Positions 30,720-43,370 of a stretch of 64,000 bases of DNA are shown here, piece by piece. The stretch comes from Rhabditoides inermis (Eukaryota; Nematoda; Chromadorea; Rhabditida; Rhabditidae): positions 1 to 64,000 of the forward strand of contig CAWZYM010000298.1 of the NCBI GenBank assembly GCA_963966185.1, written 5' to 3'. Position 1 is the first letter of the stretch; every line of letters begins with the position of its first letter. A model generated the notes under the pieces. It ran no database searches, had not been told where the DNA came from, and saw only the letters and a list, made by a program, of their open reading frames with translations. The position numbers and the translations under genes were made by a program.

Positions 30720-33190
30720 ATGACACGTACAAATCGCTCAGACCTTCTTTCGTCAAAGGGAAGATGCAGGTTCACTAATCGAGATCTTGCATTACCAACC
30801 ACAGAGGGCATTCGTCTTGCGGACCATACCGTTGAACCAATATTGACGTTGATATACCTTTTTTTAGCCAACTATCGGTGGAGTTTTCATTCGAGCAATA
30901 TTGAGCTGACTTACAGTAGCATTCTAGAAGCTATTCGTCAATCGATTGATTTGTTTGTACCAGTTTCTGCACCAAACTCTCGTTCAGATCATGCTCCACC
31001 ACACGTGCAGCGTGCGCGATGCCGAGTAGACGCTGCTTGGGAGAGGCGGGGTGAGTCGGAGGAGGCTTGCGCTCACTTCGTCTCCGCCCAGCGCGACTAC
31101 AACAAGGCCTGTCGTAGCTATACTCGGTGGACGGAGAGGAAAGTTGCTACTTCCGGTTCTCCCAAGCGTTTCTTTTCTTACTTTGGAAAGCGTCTGAAGG
31201 GGAAGCCTAGAGATATTTCCACAATACAGTGATGGTAAGATGACTCCCTCCACTCTACCACCATTTTTATTCACTCTCACCGACGTTCTTTCTGCGTTCA
31301 AAAAAACTAAAATCGTCTTTAGCTGCTACCCCCGAAGGCATTCCATCGTCGTTATTAAACGTATTGAGTCCTCGATTGCTCCTGTACTAGTTAAGCTTTT
31401 CAATATGTCTCTTATGACAAGTTCTGTTCCTAGTGCCTGGAGAACAGCTGTGGTCAACCCTCTTCTCAAGAAGGGAGACCCCACTCAGCCCGCCAACTAC
31501 CGCCCCATCTCCCTCGTTTCTCTTTCTCCAAGGTCATGGAGTACTGCGTGCGAGATAAGTTGATTTCGTTCTTTCTGGATAACTCACTTTTTAACAAGAG
31601 ACAGTTCGGTTTTTTCCCTAAGCACTCCACTACTTCACAATTGTCACTCTGTCTCTCTCTTTGGTGTGATGCTATATCCCGTGGTGATCAAGTAGATGTT
31701 GTTTATATAGACTTTGCCAAGGCTTTCGATACCGTATCTCATCAATTTTTGCTTCACAAATTAAAGGCATACGGTATAAACGATTCTCTTGTTTTGTGGC
31801 TTTCCTCATATCTTGAGTCTCGGACGTTTTTTGTTAAGAATGGTACTGCTCTTTCCTCTCCTCTCTCATGTCCCTCAGGTGTGCCTCAAGGTAGTGTTCT
31901 TGGACCGTTGTTGTTTCTCATCTACATTAATGACATTTCGATTCTATTGAGTCAGACGTGTTCGTATATGCAGATGATCTTAAAATTAGCCGTTCTATTG
32001 TTGAGCCGATGTTCGATTTTCTTGTGTTGGCTCGCGATCTCGAAAGAATAGATGCCTGGGCTCGCCTATGGCAGATGATAGTATCCACGAGCAAGAGTCG
32101 TCACTTTCAAATTGGGCTGAAGCGCGACGGTCCTTTTCTCCTGTCTGGCTTGGAGTTGCAAAAGGTAGTGGACTCAGTTAGTGATCTTGGTGTAGAAGTA
32201 TCTCCTGAACTATCTATCTGCACACATCTCTAAAATAGTTAAGAAGGCCAATCGTGTCTCATATCTAATCACCGCCGCCTCTGCTTCTCCCTCTCTCTCT
32301 ACTTTCGTCACTCTCTTTAACACCTACTGCCGGCCCATTCTCGAGAATGCATCGGTGGTTTGGTCCCCTAACCTCAGGTGCGACATCGACGACGTCGAGG
32401 AGGTACAGCGTAGCGTAGGTTTTCCCGTTTTGCCCTTTATAAACTTGGTTACCCGTCCTTTGATATGTCGTACGAAGAGCAAGAGAGACTTTCAATCCTC
32501 GGATTGAAGTCACTCGAGTATCGACGAGTTGAGCTTGATCTCATCTTCTGCTTCAGAGTGCTAGCTGGTTTGGAGAGTGCCGAGCTGAGCGGCATGTTCG
32601 AGGTTCTCCCCGCTCGCCGCCAGGCGCGTCGCCCCAACACCACACAGCTTGCGCGATCCTCCATCAAAACACCCGTGGTTTACCATAGTTTTTCTAAACG
32701 TGTAGTCCGGGTTTGGAAAGACCTCCCCGATTCAATAGTCAACACCTCCAGCCTCATTTCTTTCAAGGAGGCACTCAGTAAGTTTGACCTGCACACTATC
32801 CACCCCTTTCCATCACATGCATCACACACTCCCACCCCTCACTCACTACCATACTTGCACACCCACTCCCTCACAAGCACATGCACCTCTTTTCTCTCCT
32901 TATATTCTTTTCTCTCTTACTATTCATTCTCCTTTTGTTTTGGCTTATTTCACGGTGGGTCACTCGCGCGTTTCGGTGTTTCATAGCTTATGCTCATATA
33001 TCATTTGTATTTGTTGTTGTTGTTGTTGTCCACTCGTTATTATCGTTTATCACACATTATTCGCACGCGTTAAATGTCTATCATTCATATCCATACAAAA
33101 TCCAAATGCGCGGCACTCCTCTGTCCAGAGATGCAACATGTAACTGACCGCAAAAAAAACTATATCCTCTCCACATAGTGTCAATAGTGA
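30720..33190 (+). pseudogene. CR1/Jockey-like LINE remnant, right arm
   Basis: Mirror of 15781-18890 but not split by the 640-bp element. Reading 5' to 3': SRSDHAPP (endonuclease end), NPLLKKGDPTQPANYRPI, a frameshift within PISLVS near 31,525, VMEYCVRDKL, FAKAFDTVSHQFLLHKLK (motif A), SGVPQGSVLGPLLFLIYIND (motif B), a frameshift near 31,950, VFVYADDLKIS (motif C), and a thumb/C-terminal region to about 32,800. It is 5'-truncated and inactive. The empty target site of the 640-bp element is around 31,949-31,953 (GTCTGACTCAATAG on the minus strand). Confidence 0.9.
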
Positions 33191-33982
33191 TCTAATCCTC
33201 GAGCTAGCGTTGCTGACTTCAATGTGAGCTATTCCGCGCGGGCCCAGCTTTTCTCATGCAGTCTTTCAGAACATACGACGACGATGGTCGACGGAGCGAG
33301 AAATGCACAAGACCGGCCGCGTAACGAAACAATTTGTTAACGAACGTATATACCATTAATGTAGAAGTATTTAAGATTGAAACTCACGCACTCACGATAC
33401 TGCATAAAGTGTAAACACATCCCTCAATTTGGGCGAACTTCAAGGTCTTCTAATGCATGTAATCAAATGTAATAATGTTAATGATTTTGATCGGCAAGTA
33501 AGGGCATTCATGTGAGCGATGAATTAACAAAAATGCATCTTTGAAAGTGTGAGTTTTGAGATTTCTTCGCAAACGATGATGGTTGGTGGTTCTTGGCTCT
33601 ACTCTATAGCTGATTCCAAATAGTGCAAACTCTGTGAGAAAGAAGAGATCGTTCGATCAATCCAATGATCTGAAAAGCTATACTTTCAAAACAACTATTT
33701 ATTAATAACAACTGCATGTGAAGATTGCTCGTCTGTAGAGCGAGTGGTACAATCGTAGTCTAAAACAACGGACGAAGAGAGAGGGAAGAGAGGGAAGGGG
33801 AGAACAAACTATCTAGCAGTGACAACAACATGTGAGGGGAACTCTGTGTGCGGGAATGGGAGGTTGGGAGGGGAGATGAACGATGATGCGTATTATGTAC
33901 AAACTGGTAGAAATATCTGGAAGGAGAACATGCAAAATACTTGGGCGGTGTGAGAGTGGGCGGGGCGTTGGTGGGCGGAGCT
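33191..33982. other. Right-arm spacer between LINE remnant and Scm, with the empty 7.1-kb insertion site
   Basis: ATACCATT at 33350-33357 is the unduplicated, unoccupied version of the site filled by 8491-15601 on the left. A TTTATTA stretch near 33,697-33,704 is the mirror of the Scm poly(A) signal. No gene is seen. Confidence 0.75.
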
Positions 33983-34086
33983 TTAGGGCGCAAACTGCAC
34001 TTCCTCGCCTTTCTCGCCAGATTTCTTCTTTGCCGCTTCCACAAAACCGACGACCTGAAATATTGACGTTTACGAAGGATATGATA

Positions 34087-34135
<49 letters not shown>

Positions 34136-34755
34136 GATGACGTCACTGGACCACCCACGTTGAGGGCGGGTCCGAAGGGCATGTCGAGGTGTTTCATGAG
34201 CAGTTCCGTCTTCAGCAGCAACAGCGCCCGGCCGTCGATTTGCTGCAATCGAGCTATCACCATGGACTTTTTATTCCCTCTTTCACAGTCAAATACTTTC
34301 TAAACGTCTTTTCTCTTCATCTTCTCAATCGACCGAGAAATTGACGTACCGTGAAACTGGGGGAAACTCTATACGCCTCTCTATTCCCGTATCACGAAAA
34401 CAGGGATAACAAAACTATAAACTACACCCGGGGATCACCCACGTTGTCCCTGAACTTGTTGACGATCTCGGCGGGGAAGGTCCTGCCCATCTCCTCGCAC
34501 ACCTTATCAATCGACCAGGAGGACACGGGTGGGGGAGAGTCGAGCGAGGAGGGACCGGACATCACTGAACGGAATGTTCTACACTATTCGCTCCAGCCAC
34601 AACTCCATTCCACATCAAATGTAAAGGTGTGGTCAGTCTCTTCGAAACAGCCCCTTCAAAATGCTTTCGAAAAACGCTATTGGGTCGTGTTTCGAAGACG
34701 TTTTGAAGTCAGTTACGAAGGCGTTTCGAAGAGACTGACTGCTACTTAATAGTGA

Positions 34756-34798
<43 letters not shown>

Positions 34799-37700
34799 GG
34801 GGATGGAGAGAGAGGGAGAGAGAGGGGAAGCGGGAGAGGGGGATAGAGAGAGAGGGGGGAAGAGAGAGAGAGAGAGAGAGAGAGGGAGGGAGAGAGAGGG
34901 GGGGGGACTGACACTTGACGGCGGGGCACTTGGGACACGCCATCCGCTTCTCGCTGTACAGGTTCTCGCACACTCCCAACTGCAAAAAAACTTGGTTGAA
35001 AATCACGACTCATGACTCGTGTCATAAGTTCAATTGTCAAAACAAAAAAAAGAGATCTGGACGCAACGCACCCTGCGCATGTAGCTCCTGAGGTAGTACC
35101 AGGCAGTCTCCGTGTTTCGGACCACCGGGATGTAGCGCACCTTCGTGAAGCCGTTCACGTCCGCTGAATAGTGAAGTCGTTGTTTGGCTGTCTAATGATG
35201 ATGCCTAGTGGCGAAGGAGTGATATGGCATCACGGCCCGGATAGTTGCACAGCGCGCCTCACAGAGAGAGAGCGGCTGGCGCGCAGGCTGCCCGCATGTG
35301 AATGAGCGCGTAGCGATTTCAAGCGAGAAATTATGGCGCTCAACCGCTTGCTGGAAATTTCGCAAGAGCACAGCGTCGCGTGTGTGAGGTGCGGTCGTGG
35401 GCCTGACCGCTCTCGACTGTGCAACTATCCGGGCCGTGGGCATATGGAACGGAATGGCTATGTGCTGTACATCTACCGACCAGTGACAGCGAGGGCGGCC
35501 GGTGGCTTGGTCGTCGCCTCCACTAATCGCATTGCGTGCTGCTGGTCCACAGCCGCGTTGATCAGCAACTGAACCGCCTCCCTGCAAACACACAACATTG
35601 CGAAATCACTAATCACCAAAACTGTTCTGTCTACAGAAAGGAGACAAAAAGGAACATGGATCATTAATAGCTGAAAAAAATGAAGAGGACAAGACTTCCC
35701 CACCTGAACGTGTGATGGAGGGCGCCGGGTCCGAGCAGTTTGGGCAGTCGGCCGAGTCGACCCGAGTCGAGCACACTGCCCGCGCGACAGTGAGGAGAAA
35801 TGTGCACCACAACTGCAGAATGTGTAAGATAAAACAGTTAGAAGGTGCGGGGGTGACTAGCGTTAAAAAGTATGGCAAGTAATATGGTCTCGATTTTCAC
35901 TAAAATCACGTTTCACCCATTCACTCGAATGCTAGTCTTATATGTTCACAATAATGAGATGCTACCCGCAAACTACTAAAAAACAATCTATGGATTGAAA
36001 GAGAAAGGCGGACTGACGCTGTCTCTGGTCGATGGGTCGGCTCTCGTCGCAGGAGAGAATGCAGTCCTCCACGCATGAAGACACGTGGGTAGCCGGGGGC
36101 TGCAAAAACAATGAGGAACTGACAAAGCAGAGAGTAGTTCACCACAACCACGTGCTCACCACAACCACGTGAAGTCGTCGAAAAGAAGAGCGGAGAAGAG
36201 ACGGTGTGTAAGAACCGACTGATGGAACACACCCGCGCACTCACCCTGGCCTGCGGGGCGACGGCCGCGTGTTGCTGTCTCATCGCGGGGACCTTCATGG
36301 GGGGCACGACGGGAGAGGAGACCTGCGACCAACATCCATCTCTCCCTCTCTCTCTCCATCTTTCTCTCTCTCTCTCTCAGCCTATCGTATTTTTTAATGT
36401 TTCGCCTCTTTTGTCTTTTGATATCTCATATATGTCTCAATGTTTTCTGTTCATGTATTTCCCAGACGAACACAAATACGTTTCTTGGAGTTCGTCCAGC
36501 ACAAACCCTTACTTCCTCCTCTTTGACGCTCATCGCCGATCGGGGCAGCTTCTGCGAGACAAGGGGGGTGGAGTCCTGAAGACGACTCTCTCCTTCTCTG
36601 CTCCCTCTCCTCTCTCCCTCTCCTCTCTCTCCTCTCTCCCTCTCCTCTCTCTCTCTCTCGCTCTCTCTCTCTCTTCCCCCCTCTTTCTCTCTTTCTCTCT
36701 CTCTCTCTCTCCCTCTCTCTTCTCACCGGCCCCTCTGCGAGTCTCTTTCGCGCACTTCCTCCCGTCGACACACTGCCGCTGGAGGACACGGAACGCTGAA
36801 CAACAGAAACAGTGAATGATGTCACTATCTCTTTTCTAATCACAGTTCGAATACAAAAAACTCCGCACAGCGCTCACAAGGGACACAGTGCTCACACACC
36901 ACATGGAAATCAGACGAAGGAAAACGAGACGCGCTCGGAAAGTGAAGGAATATGAAACCAGAACGGACCGTTGAGTGCGGCGAGCCCTCCTTCGATTGCC
37001 TGTGTCCGGTGGCGACCGCAGCAGCTGCCGCAGCCTGACGCTCCCTCTGAAAGCACACGTCTCACCCCAGTCACATCACCCACTACACATTTCCTCTATC
37101 ATTTGGCTAAATGTGTTACTATCTCTGATACATACAGATAACCAAACAGAAAGGTGCAGATACGTACTCACCTGTAGTATTTGGTTGTGTCCCTGCTGGA
37201 GTAGTCGCTGCACGTTCTGCATGGTCTGCGGGGAGGGAGCGTTGCGGGAGCGGGTAGCGAAGTGAGCGGGGGAGGGGAGGGAGGAGGCGGGAGAGACCGA
37301 GACGGACTGCAAGGCACACGCTCCACACACTTCTACGCCACTCCGATTCCCGTGAAACATATCCTGCATAGGGAATAGGCGGTTCGTCGGCGGTTTACTG
37401 ACAACGCGCGAGTGAAAGCTTTTGATTGGAGAAGCACCCTCATATTTTGTTAAAACCGTGAGTAGCCAACCATGTTCCCTTCCTTCCTACTATCATGGAG
37501 TGAAGTGGCGCGTACCGCTGGAGCTGCTGGCGGGGGCGTGGCCGCCGGCTTCTTGTACACCATCGTCGAAGTAGGGCTGGGCATGGTCAGCGCTCGTTTC
37601 GTCATCGCAGCCGCCAGCGTGCGCGCTGCCTTGCCTATATACGTCGATCAATGAATCAATAAGATCACCTCATCCTGATCAATGAATACATATTCATTAA

Positions 37701-39556
37701 GATCAATCGATAATCAATCAATACACACCCTTGCCGCCCTTCTTGGGCGGAGTCATGGAGACGCCGATCATCTCCGACCAGCCGATCGGGAACAGCGCGC
37801 GAGAGTCGTACGGCTCCTGCAACGAAAACTTTTGAGTACGGTAGAACGGTCAATACACAGTACATCCACAATCGTACAGTAAGTACGGTTACTTTTTCAA
37901 AATACCATGCCCTCACACGGTACCTTGACATCGTAGGCGCTGCTCCAGCCGTCAAAGTTGATCGTGATCATTCGATTTGGCTTGTCAACCTACAAACAAA
38001 TCGACTAAATAACCCAAATCAAATCAATACACAACTTGAAAATCAATCAATAATGCCACGCACGTTGACTATGGTGGCGGGTGACATTGCACCGGAGAAG
38101 TTCTTGACATCGACCGCCTCGCACTTCATGCCAACCTCCCACAGACACTTGCGCGGCCGGAGCGAGGTGAAGATCTGAATCAATAGTCGATTAATCAATC
38201 GATAACCAATCGATACTGACCGGCTTGAACCAGTGTTCAGGCGCGCACCGCGGCTCGCCATCGTCGCCAGTGCGGATGCTGAACATGCGATGTCAGTTGT
38301 TAGTACGACAGTGAGAACAGCACCACAGAAGAAAGTGACGGAAAAGAGTAGGCAAATATGGAATGAGTGTGCCTACCTGTTATCGATCCACTTGTGGAAG
38401 GAGGAGAGAGAGTGGAGGTAGCCGACCGGCGGGTTCAGCTCCGCACGAGACTCGCGGGTCATTCTGTGAACGAAAACGTGTCAAAGACTTATTCGTATCC
38501 TTCCGACATCATGCAATGATTTATTAGCAATAATGATGGAATGCTGATTGCATTTCTCCAATGTCGACACCAACAGCGAGATTTGAGGCAAGAATGTGGC
38601 TGAGTGAGTATCGATCATCTCAACCATACTACAGAGGTATCAATACATAAACTATTTTTCCCTATTTTCCACTTTTGTAGTGCCATTTCGATGTGGGCTT
38701 AGGTAAAAGCAAAAATCGATAATCCCTCCCTTGCCACTCACAGGATGGGCTTGATGGAGAGGTCGTCGCACGTGATCCAGCGGTCGTTCATGTTGTCAGT
38801 GCCATCGAGGCGCACGCACATCCACATCTTGTACACCTGAATCACCGTCCCCAGACACATCAGCTCCTCGCCGCCTGCAATCACCCGATACTGATCGATC
38901 GATAACCAATCAATCGCTACTGTGAAGTCGCCCTCCCCCGCTCGCTTCATAAAACTTCACTTGTATTTTCTTGTGTTATATATTTATTTACTTTAACTAT
39001 TTTTTGTGATAATTTCATTTGATCAGTCAATAATAAAATTTCGAAACGGTTACGAAATCGCTCACCTCGCGGATCGTTGATCATGAGCTTCTTGCCGACT
39101 TCGAAGAGATTCTCTGGTTCTGTCGCCGGTTGGAAGAAGCACTCGCGGGGAGCCGCCACCGCGCCCGTCTCTTCCAGATAACTAAAGACGACGTTAAGAT
39201 GAAGAGGTGCAGACGACGTGCACCACACTCACGCTGCCCAGTTGAAGGGGGTGGGAGCGGGGGCGGCCGAGGCGACCATCTGCTTGACGAGGTTCACCTC
39301 CTTCTTGATGGTTCCGGCGGGGGTCGACGACCTCGAGACGCGCTTCACGCCCGCGGCCCGCGCGACTACCGGCGGCGTCGACGTATCCTGAACGGTAGCG
39401 TAGTCACTGAGGTCCAGTTTCTCCCCCTCTGCCCACCTTCTTGTTCTCCCCGGCGGCGTCGGTAGGCTTAGGGGTGGCGGCCTGATGCGGGTCCATGGGC
39501 ACGTCTCCCGACGCAGAGGATACGGTCCTCTCCGCGCCCTCGGCAGCCTCGCTCAT
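33983..39556 (-). CDS. Scm: Sex comb on midleg (Scm) homologue, right-arm copy
   Basis: Mirror of the gene at 2072-7857; start ATG at 39556-39554 and stop at 33985-33983. The same exons encode two MBT repeats, a linker, the SLED domain and a C-terminal SAM domain, and I see no frameshift in the exons. Differences from the left copy are mostly in introns (GA/CT tract lengths, one hairpin unit instead of two) with scattered exon substitutions. As on the left, an inverted-repeat element interrupts the intron between the SLED exons (35231-35438). If the palindrome is real, the organism carries two apparently intact Scm genes here. Confidence 0.9.
34632..34740. repeat. Single TTCGAA hairpin unit in right-arm Scm intron
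   Basis: GGTCAGTCTCTTCGAAA to TTTCGAAGAGACTGACT. The left arm has two tandem units at the matching place. Confidence 0.85.
35231..35438. mobile_element. MITE in right-arm Scm intron
   Basis: Mirror of 6274-6479, with CACGGCCCGGATAG ends and GGCAT on both sides as the 5-bp target duplication. Confidence 0.8.
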
Positions 39557-41340
39557 CGCTACGCGTCTGCAAAACGACTGTGTGGCCGCCTTTATGATAT
39601 CGACCCGCAGCCACCTTCAAAATTCCACAACAAAACACAAAGTGCGAGACGAGAAACAAGACGCGAAAGTTGCGGGGCGGCGATGCGACGAGCTATCGAG
39701 TGATTCAGGCGACGTGTTTTCCCGCTCCGCGGCGAGAGCGCGGCGAGAGAGCGCGGCGATTGGAGAGGGCGCAGCGCCCGGCGGCGCACACATCTCGCAC
39801 ACACTTTGGCCGCGCGCGGCCGCCGCCCGCGATTGCCGCCGCACGGTAATCAGCCGAGGGAAAACGGATAATCCAAGGCGACTTGGCTGCTATTCCACGC
39901 TCTGTGCCTGGATCACTAGAGCGGATATGCGTAGATAGATATAGCAGGATGCAACCGTGTACACAAACAACACGTTGAGAGTTTCGTTTCGTGTTCACTC
40001 AGCCTTCAAAGGAGGTCACGATCAATGCGTGGTCCGTTGTCTCGTCCACAATAGAAGAATGGAATGAGTGCAGTGAGTGATAGCGGCTCTCTCTCACTCT
40101 CACACAGCCCGTGAACCAATGATAACACACACAAAACGGACTGACTGAATGCAGCAGTGAAACTGTGGACATGTCATCATGGTCTCATGACTCATGTCAT
40201 TTCACCATACGCGCCTCACTTTCAGCTCACTTCAATTTCAAAACGAGTGTGGTTGGTTATAACTTGTAAACAAACAACAACCATCGCCGAGTGTTTTATG
40301 TTCTTGCAAGTGGGCGATCGATAGGGAAACTAGGCTGTTCTCGCATTCGCAGCCGGCTTCCCACCCCTCTGCCGCTATTTGCAGTTCATTTGAATCTTAC
40401 AAGGAAAATACATTTACATAGTGGTACTACAAACAAGACGGCATAACAAAAATACCCACATGGTTTCCTCATTTCATGAAATATCATTATAATGGTTCCT
40501 TTTCCTTTTTTGAGTTTTGGATGGACGGTGCACAATATACTCACGCACGCTTTGTCTCACCACACCACATGTTGCGTTCTACAGTGAGTATACAGTGAAA
40601 TGTCTTGAAAGAAGCGAATGACTACTTTATAAGTCACACGCTTTACTAATTCACAGCTGCGGGAGAATGTTATTGGAGAGCGCCTCATCCTATCCTCCCT
40701 TCTCCTGGATACTCGTATCTCACCTGCTCCCCTCCGGCCTTCCGCCTTGTATGGAGCGTCCTTCTCTATAATGTTATCAACTCTCGAATAAAGGACTTGA
40801 TCTTTTGAACTAAAAAGCCTTACGCTCTCGAGGTGATGAAAAACTAGAACAATTGAGTAGTTTTCTTTGGTCTTTGGCCTTTATCGGAGATGGACAGAAC
40901 ACAAACGGTTTTCGGTTCGGCTGTGATCTGTGATATCCATTCTTACTTGACTATTTCATTCACCACGCACATGTAGTCTGTTCAACTTTCGATGGTTACT
41001 GGTTACACATACACAGTTGTTCTAAAATCGTATCTGTGCTCTTCGTGAGCTACTGAAACATGCATAATGATGTGTAACATCATAATATTACCTCACATTC
41101 AATCAATCAGTATTCTCGCCTTCTATTTTTGGTGGCTGTAAAGTTGCCTTTGTTGTGTCGGGGTGACGGCTAAAGGAGAATGAAATATCTCGGCGATACC
41201 GCCAAATGGAGCTCTATTGTTGATCCGAAACATTAATAGCGAAACCCCAAAAATTGAATGTTCGACAAAGAATGCAGGCGAACTGATTACTGATGACGCG
41301 ACCGACTCATGAAGAACTGCGCAAGAGCTGTTCACTATTC
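39557..41340. other. Upstream region of right-arm Scm
   Basis: Mirror of 301-2071. The GC-rich part next to the Scm start (about 39,700-39,850) differs by small indels from the left copy. No convincing gene is seen. It lies between the divergently oriented Scm and the decayed small gene. Confidence 0.5.
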
Positions 41341-41893
41341 TGACTGGCAGAGGTTCGCCATGACCTATCTGAGCCGCCGTTCAATTTCATCAGCGCGGCT
41401 CTCGACGCAGTGTTGGATCTGGGTCGACACATTCCAAAGCATTCGTGGACGCGTACGTAGGTCGCTGCGGCTTAGCGGACACTGCTGAGCGGGTTGCGCG
41501 ACGCGTGCAGCATGTGCGCGACCAGACCGGACTGGTGCACGTTTGCGGAGGAATACTACGAGGGCTCGGCCGACGAGTACCGAGGCGAGATCGAGGCGCT
41601 ACGCCATATCAACTACTACTACTTCGAATACAAACTGGACGATGAGTGCTTGGAGGTGATATTCGGCAATAGTGCAAGTGGAGACCGCGACTACTCCAGT
41701 CACCCATGTGAGATCTCGTCTGAGCAGTGCAAACGATCTAATCCTCTCCCACCTCTCCCCACTCGAGTTGTATGTGGTGATGTATAAGAGGGACTCGGCG
41801 TTGTTGAGGTCCTGGCTGGATCCGGAACACGCGAGATGCGAGGCCGCCAAGGCCGCCAAGGACAACTCCACCTCCACCCCAATCGGCGACTAA
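41341..41893 (+). pseudogene. Decayed small Cys-containing protein gene, right arm
   Basis: Pieces in three frames line up with the paralogue at 43371-44066: WQRFAMTYL, EPPFNFISAALDAVLDL, AFVDAYVGRCGLADT, EEYYEGSADEYRGEIEALR, YKLDDECLEVIFG, then MYKRDSALLRSWLDPEHARC ending NSTSTPIGD and stop at 41,891-41,893. At least three frame changes are needed and no splice sites explain them. The upstream signal-peptide exon is not recognisable. It converges on the paralogue. Family unknown. Confidence 0.65.
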
Positions 41894-42434
41894 CGAGGCG
41901 AGAAACCTTAAACCTTGAACACTGATAAATATGCATGCTTGATCTTGAGCGTGCAAGTTGTGGTTTGATTTTATTCAGGAGGACATTTACGGTCATTGTT
42001 AGGATCATTGTATGACTAACACTAGGTTAACACTTCAGAAATGTTTAGACACATCATAATCTTATAAGTATGCAGATATTGGGTGATCAAGTCAAGGGCA
42101 AGGTTTATCGATTCGTTAGTACTTTTACATTGCTAAAGTACTAAGTCCATCCACGCATCCATGTTTCATGATGTCCAAATTCCTGCTAAACATCGCCCTC
42201 ACCTCTCACACCGCGCAGCTCCTCGGTGTGTCTCCTATACGCGCCCACTCAATCCTCACGCAAGTGGCAAGTCTTCCGGACACTTTCAGAATGCGGCATG
42301 TCTGCTCCGGATTCTTCTCGTAGTCGCTGTACAAAACACTCATGTAGTTCACGCTAATAAATCCCGCGCATAGTAGTGTTTGGTCGGCGAGGCGATGATA
42401 ATGCACGATGAAAACGACAAATTTTATTTTATTT
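41894..42434. other. Intergenic, nothing recognised
   Basis: AT-rich sequence without a convincing gene or element. Short reading frames here lack domain or splice support. It lies outside the visible inverted repeat. Confidence 0.4.
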
Positions 42435-42620
42435 CAATGACGTCACTCTAAGAAGTGAAGCAGTCGGAACCGGAACCATAGACAGAGTCAACGTCTGTTC
42501 CGTTCTGAATTGATCGAATGACTATTATTTTGCGTCAGACGCTAGAAGGACAACCAGATTCCAAAAAATATCGTTTCTCACTTCATTACTCACCTTTTCC
42601 AGAGATGTGATTTTGCATTC
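42435..42620 (-). pseudogene. Broken copy of the last exons of the secreted-protein gene at 44.8 kb
   Basis: On the minus strand, AACGGAACAGACGTTGACTC aligns with the last exon of the gene at 44805-46890 (NGTDVDSVYD), followed by a deletion and a frameshifted end. The preceding intron and the exon end AAAATCACATCTCTGGAAAAG also match. It is a short duplication that has decayed. Confidence 0.65.
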
Positions 42621-42906
42621 AGAAGCTAAACTTAAAGTGCATTGAACCTGATTACTGATTGACTACTGATAATGATCAATCCGCGTGGTGTTCGACGTGA
42701 TTTGCTCTACTCAATTCCGAAACTGCTTTTTATGCATTTTCAAATTTTTGAGTTTTCGTTTCTTAACTGCATAAATCATTTCAACAAACCAGTCAAGTAT
42801 AAGTGACATAGTGACTGTGACAGAGATGTTTATAGTTTCTACTGATAAAACAAAAACGCCACTCAAAAAATTGCTCGGTCATTTCTCAAATGTGACATCG
42901 CTACAA

Positions 42907-43227
42907 TTAAAGGGAGTGTACACTCTGAATTTAATTTCGTCGAAGTCGAGTTAGCACCGGAATGTGAACATATGTTGAAAAAGATTTTTGTCAATACAAC
43001 TGTGTGTCAGAGATACCTATAAGTGGGTGAAAAATTTTTGTTGAACATTGAAAATTAGAACCAATTGGCGCCAATTTCTGCATTTTGATACATTTTGGGC
43101 TCAATTTTCATCAACTTTCAGACATTTTCAGCAAAAAGTTGTATTGACAAAACTGAGTCGTTTTCATCATATTTTCATATCCCGGTGTTAACTCAACTTC
43201 GGAATTAAGAGTGTACTCTCCCTTTAA
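42907..43227. mobile_element. 321-bp TTAA-bounded inverted-repeat element
   Basis: Ends TTAAAGGGAGTGTACACTCT and AGAGTGTACTCTCCCTTTAA. The terminal repeats extend imperfectly for about 95 bp (ACACCGG, TTGTCAATACAAC in both). No coding capacity. The sequence is distinct from the 386-bp TTAA element, so it is a second family with similar boundaries. Confidence 0.75.
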
Positions 43228-43370
43228 TTTGCGGCGTAAGGGCTGAGACACCATAAGTCTCCGTCCGACATATCGTCGCCATCATTTGTTTTGTTTGTAC
43301 AAACGCCACCCAACCCACACCACACAAAAAATCATAAAAACAAAAAAAACGTCACAAGTATGCACGTTTA

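Larger units (their letters stand above)
1..41640. repeat. Giant inverted repeat (palindrome), arms about 23.6 kb and 15.7 kb
   Basis: The left arm (1 to about 23,622) is the reverse complement of the right arm (about 25,983 to 41,640). Paired positions sum to about 41,641 at the outer end and 49,606 near the axis. The drift is almost all explained by a 7,111-bp insertion (8491-15601) and a 640-bp insertion (17015-17654) present only on the left, plus one extra 126-bp unit near 7 kb and microsatellite length differences. From 19.3 to 22.9 kb the pairing is indel-free. The left arm is cut by the window edge; the right-arm gene continues to 41,893, so the true repeat may be longer. A real duplication-inversion and an assembly fold-back of two haplotypes are both possible. 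Confidence 0.95.

Noticed and set aside
41599..42008. Minus-strand open frames over the right-edge small gene
   Set aside because: They overlap the better-supported plus-strand homology to the 43.4-kb paralogue and contain no recognisable feature.
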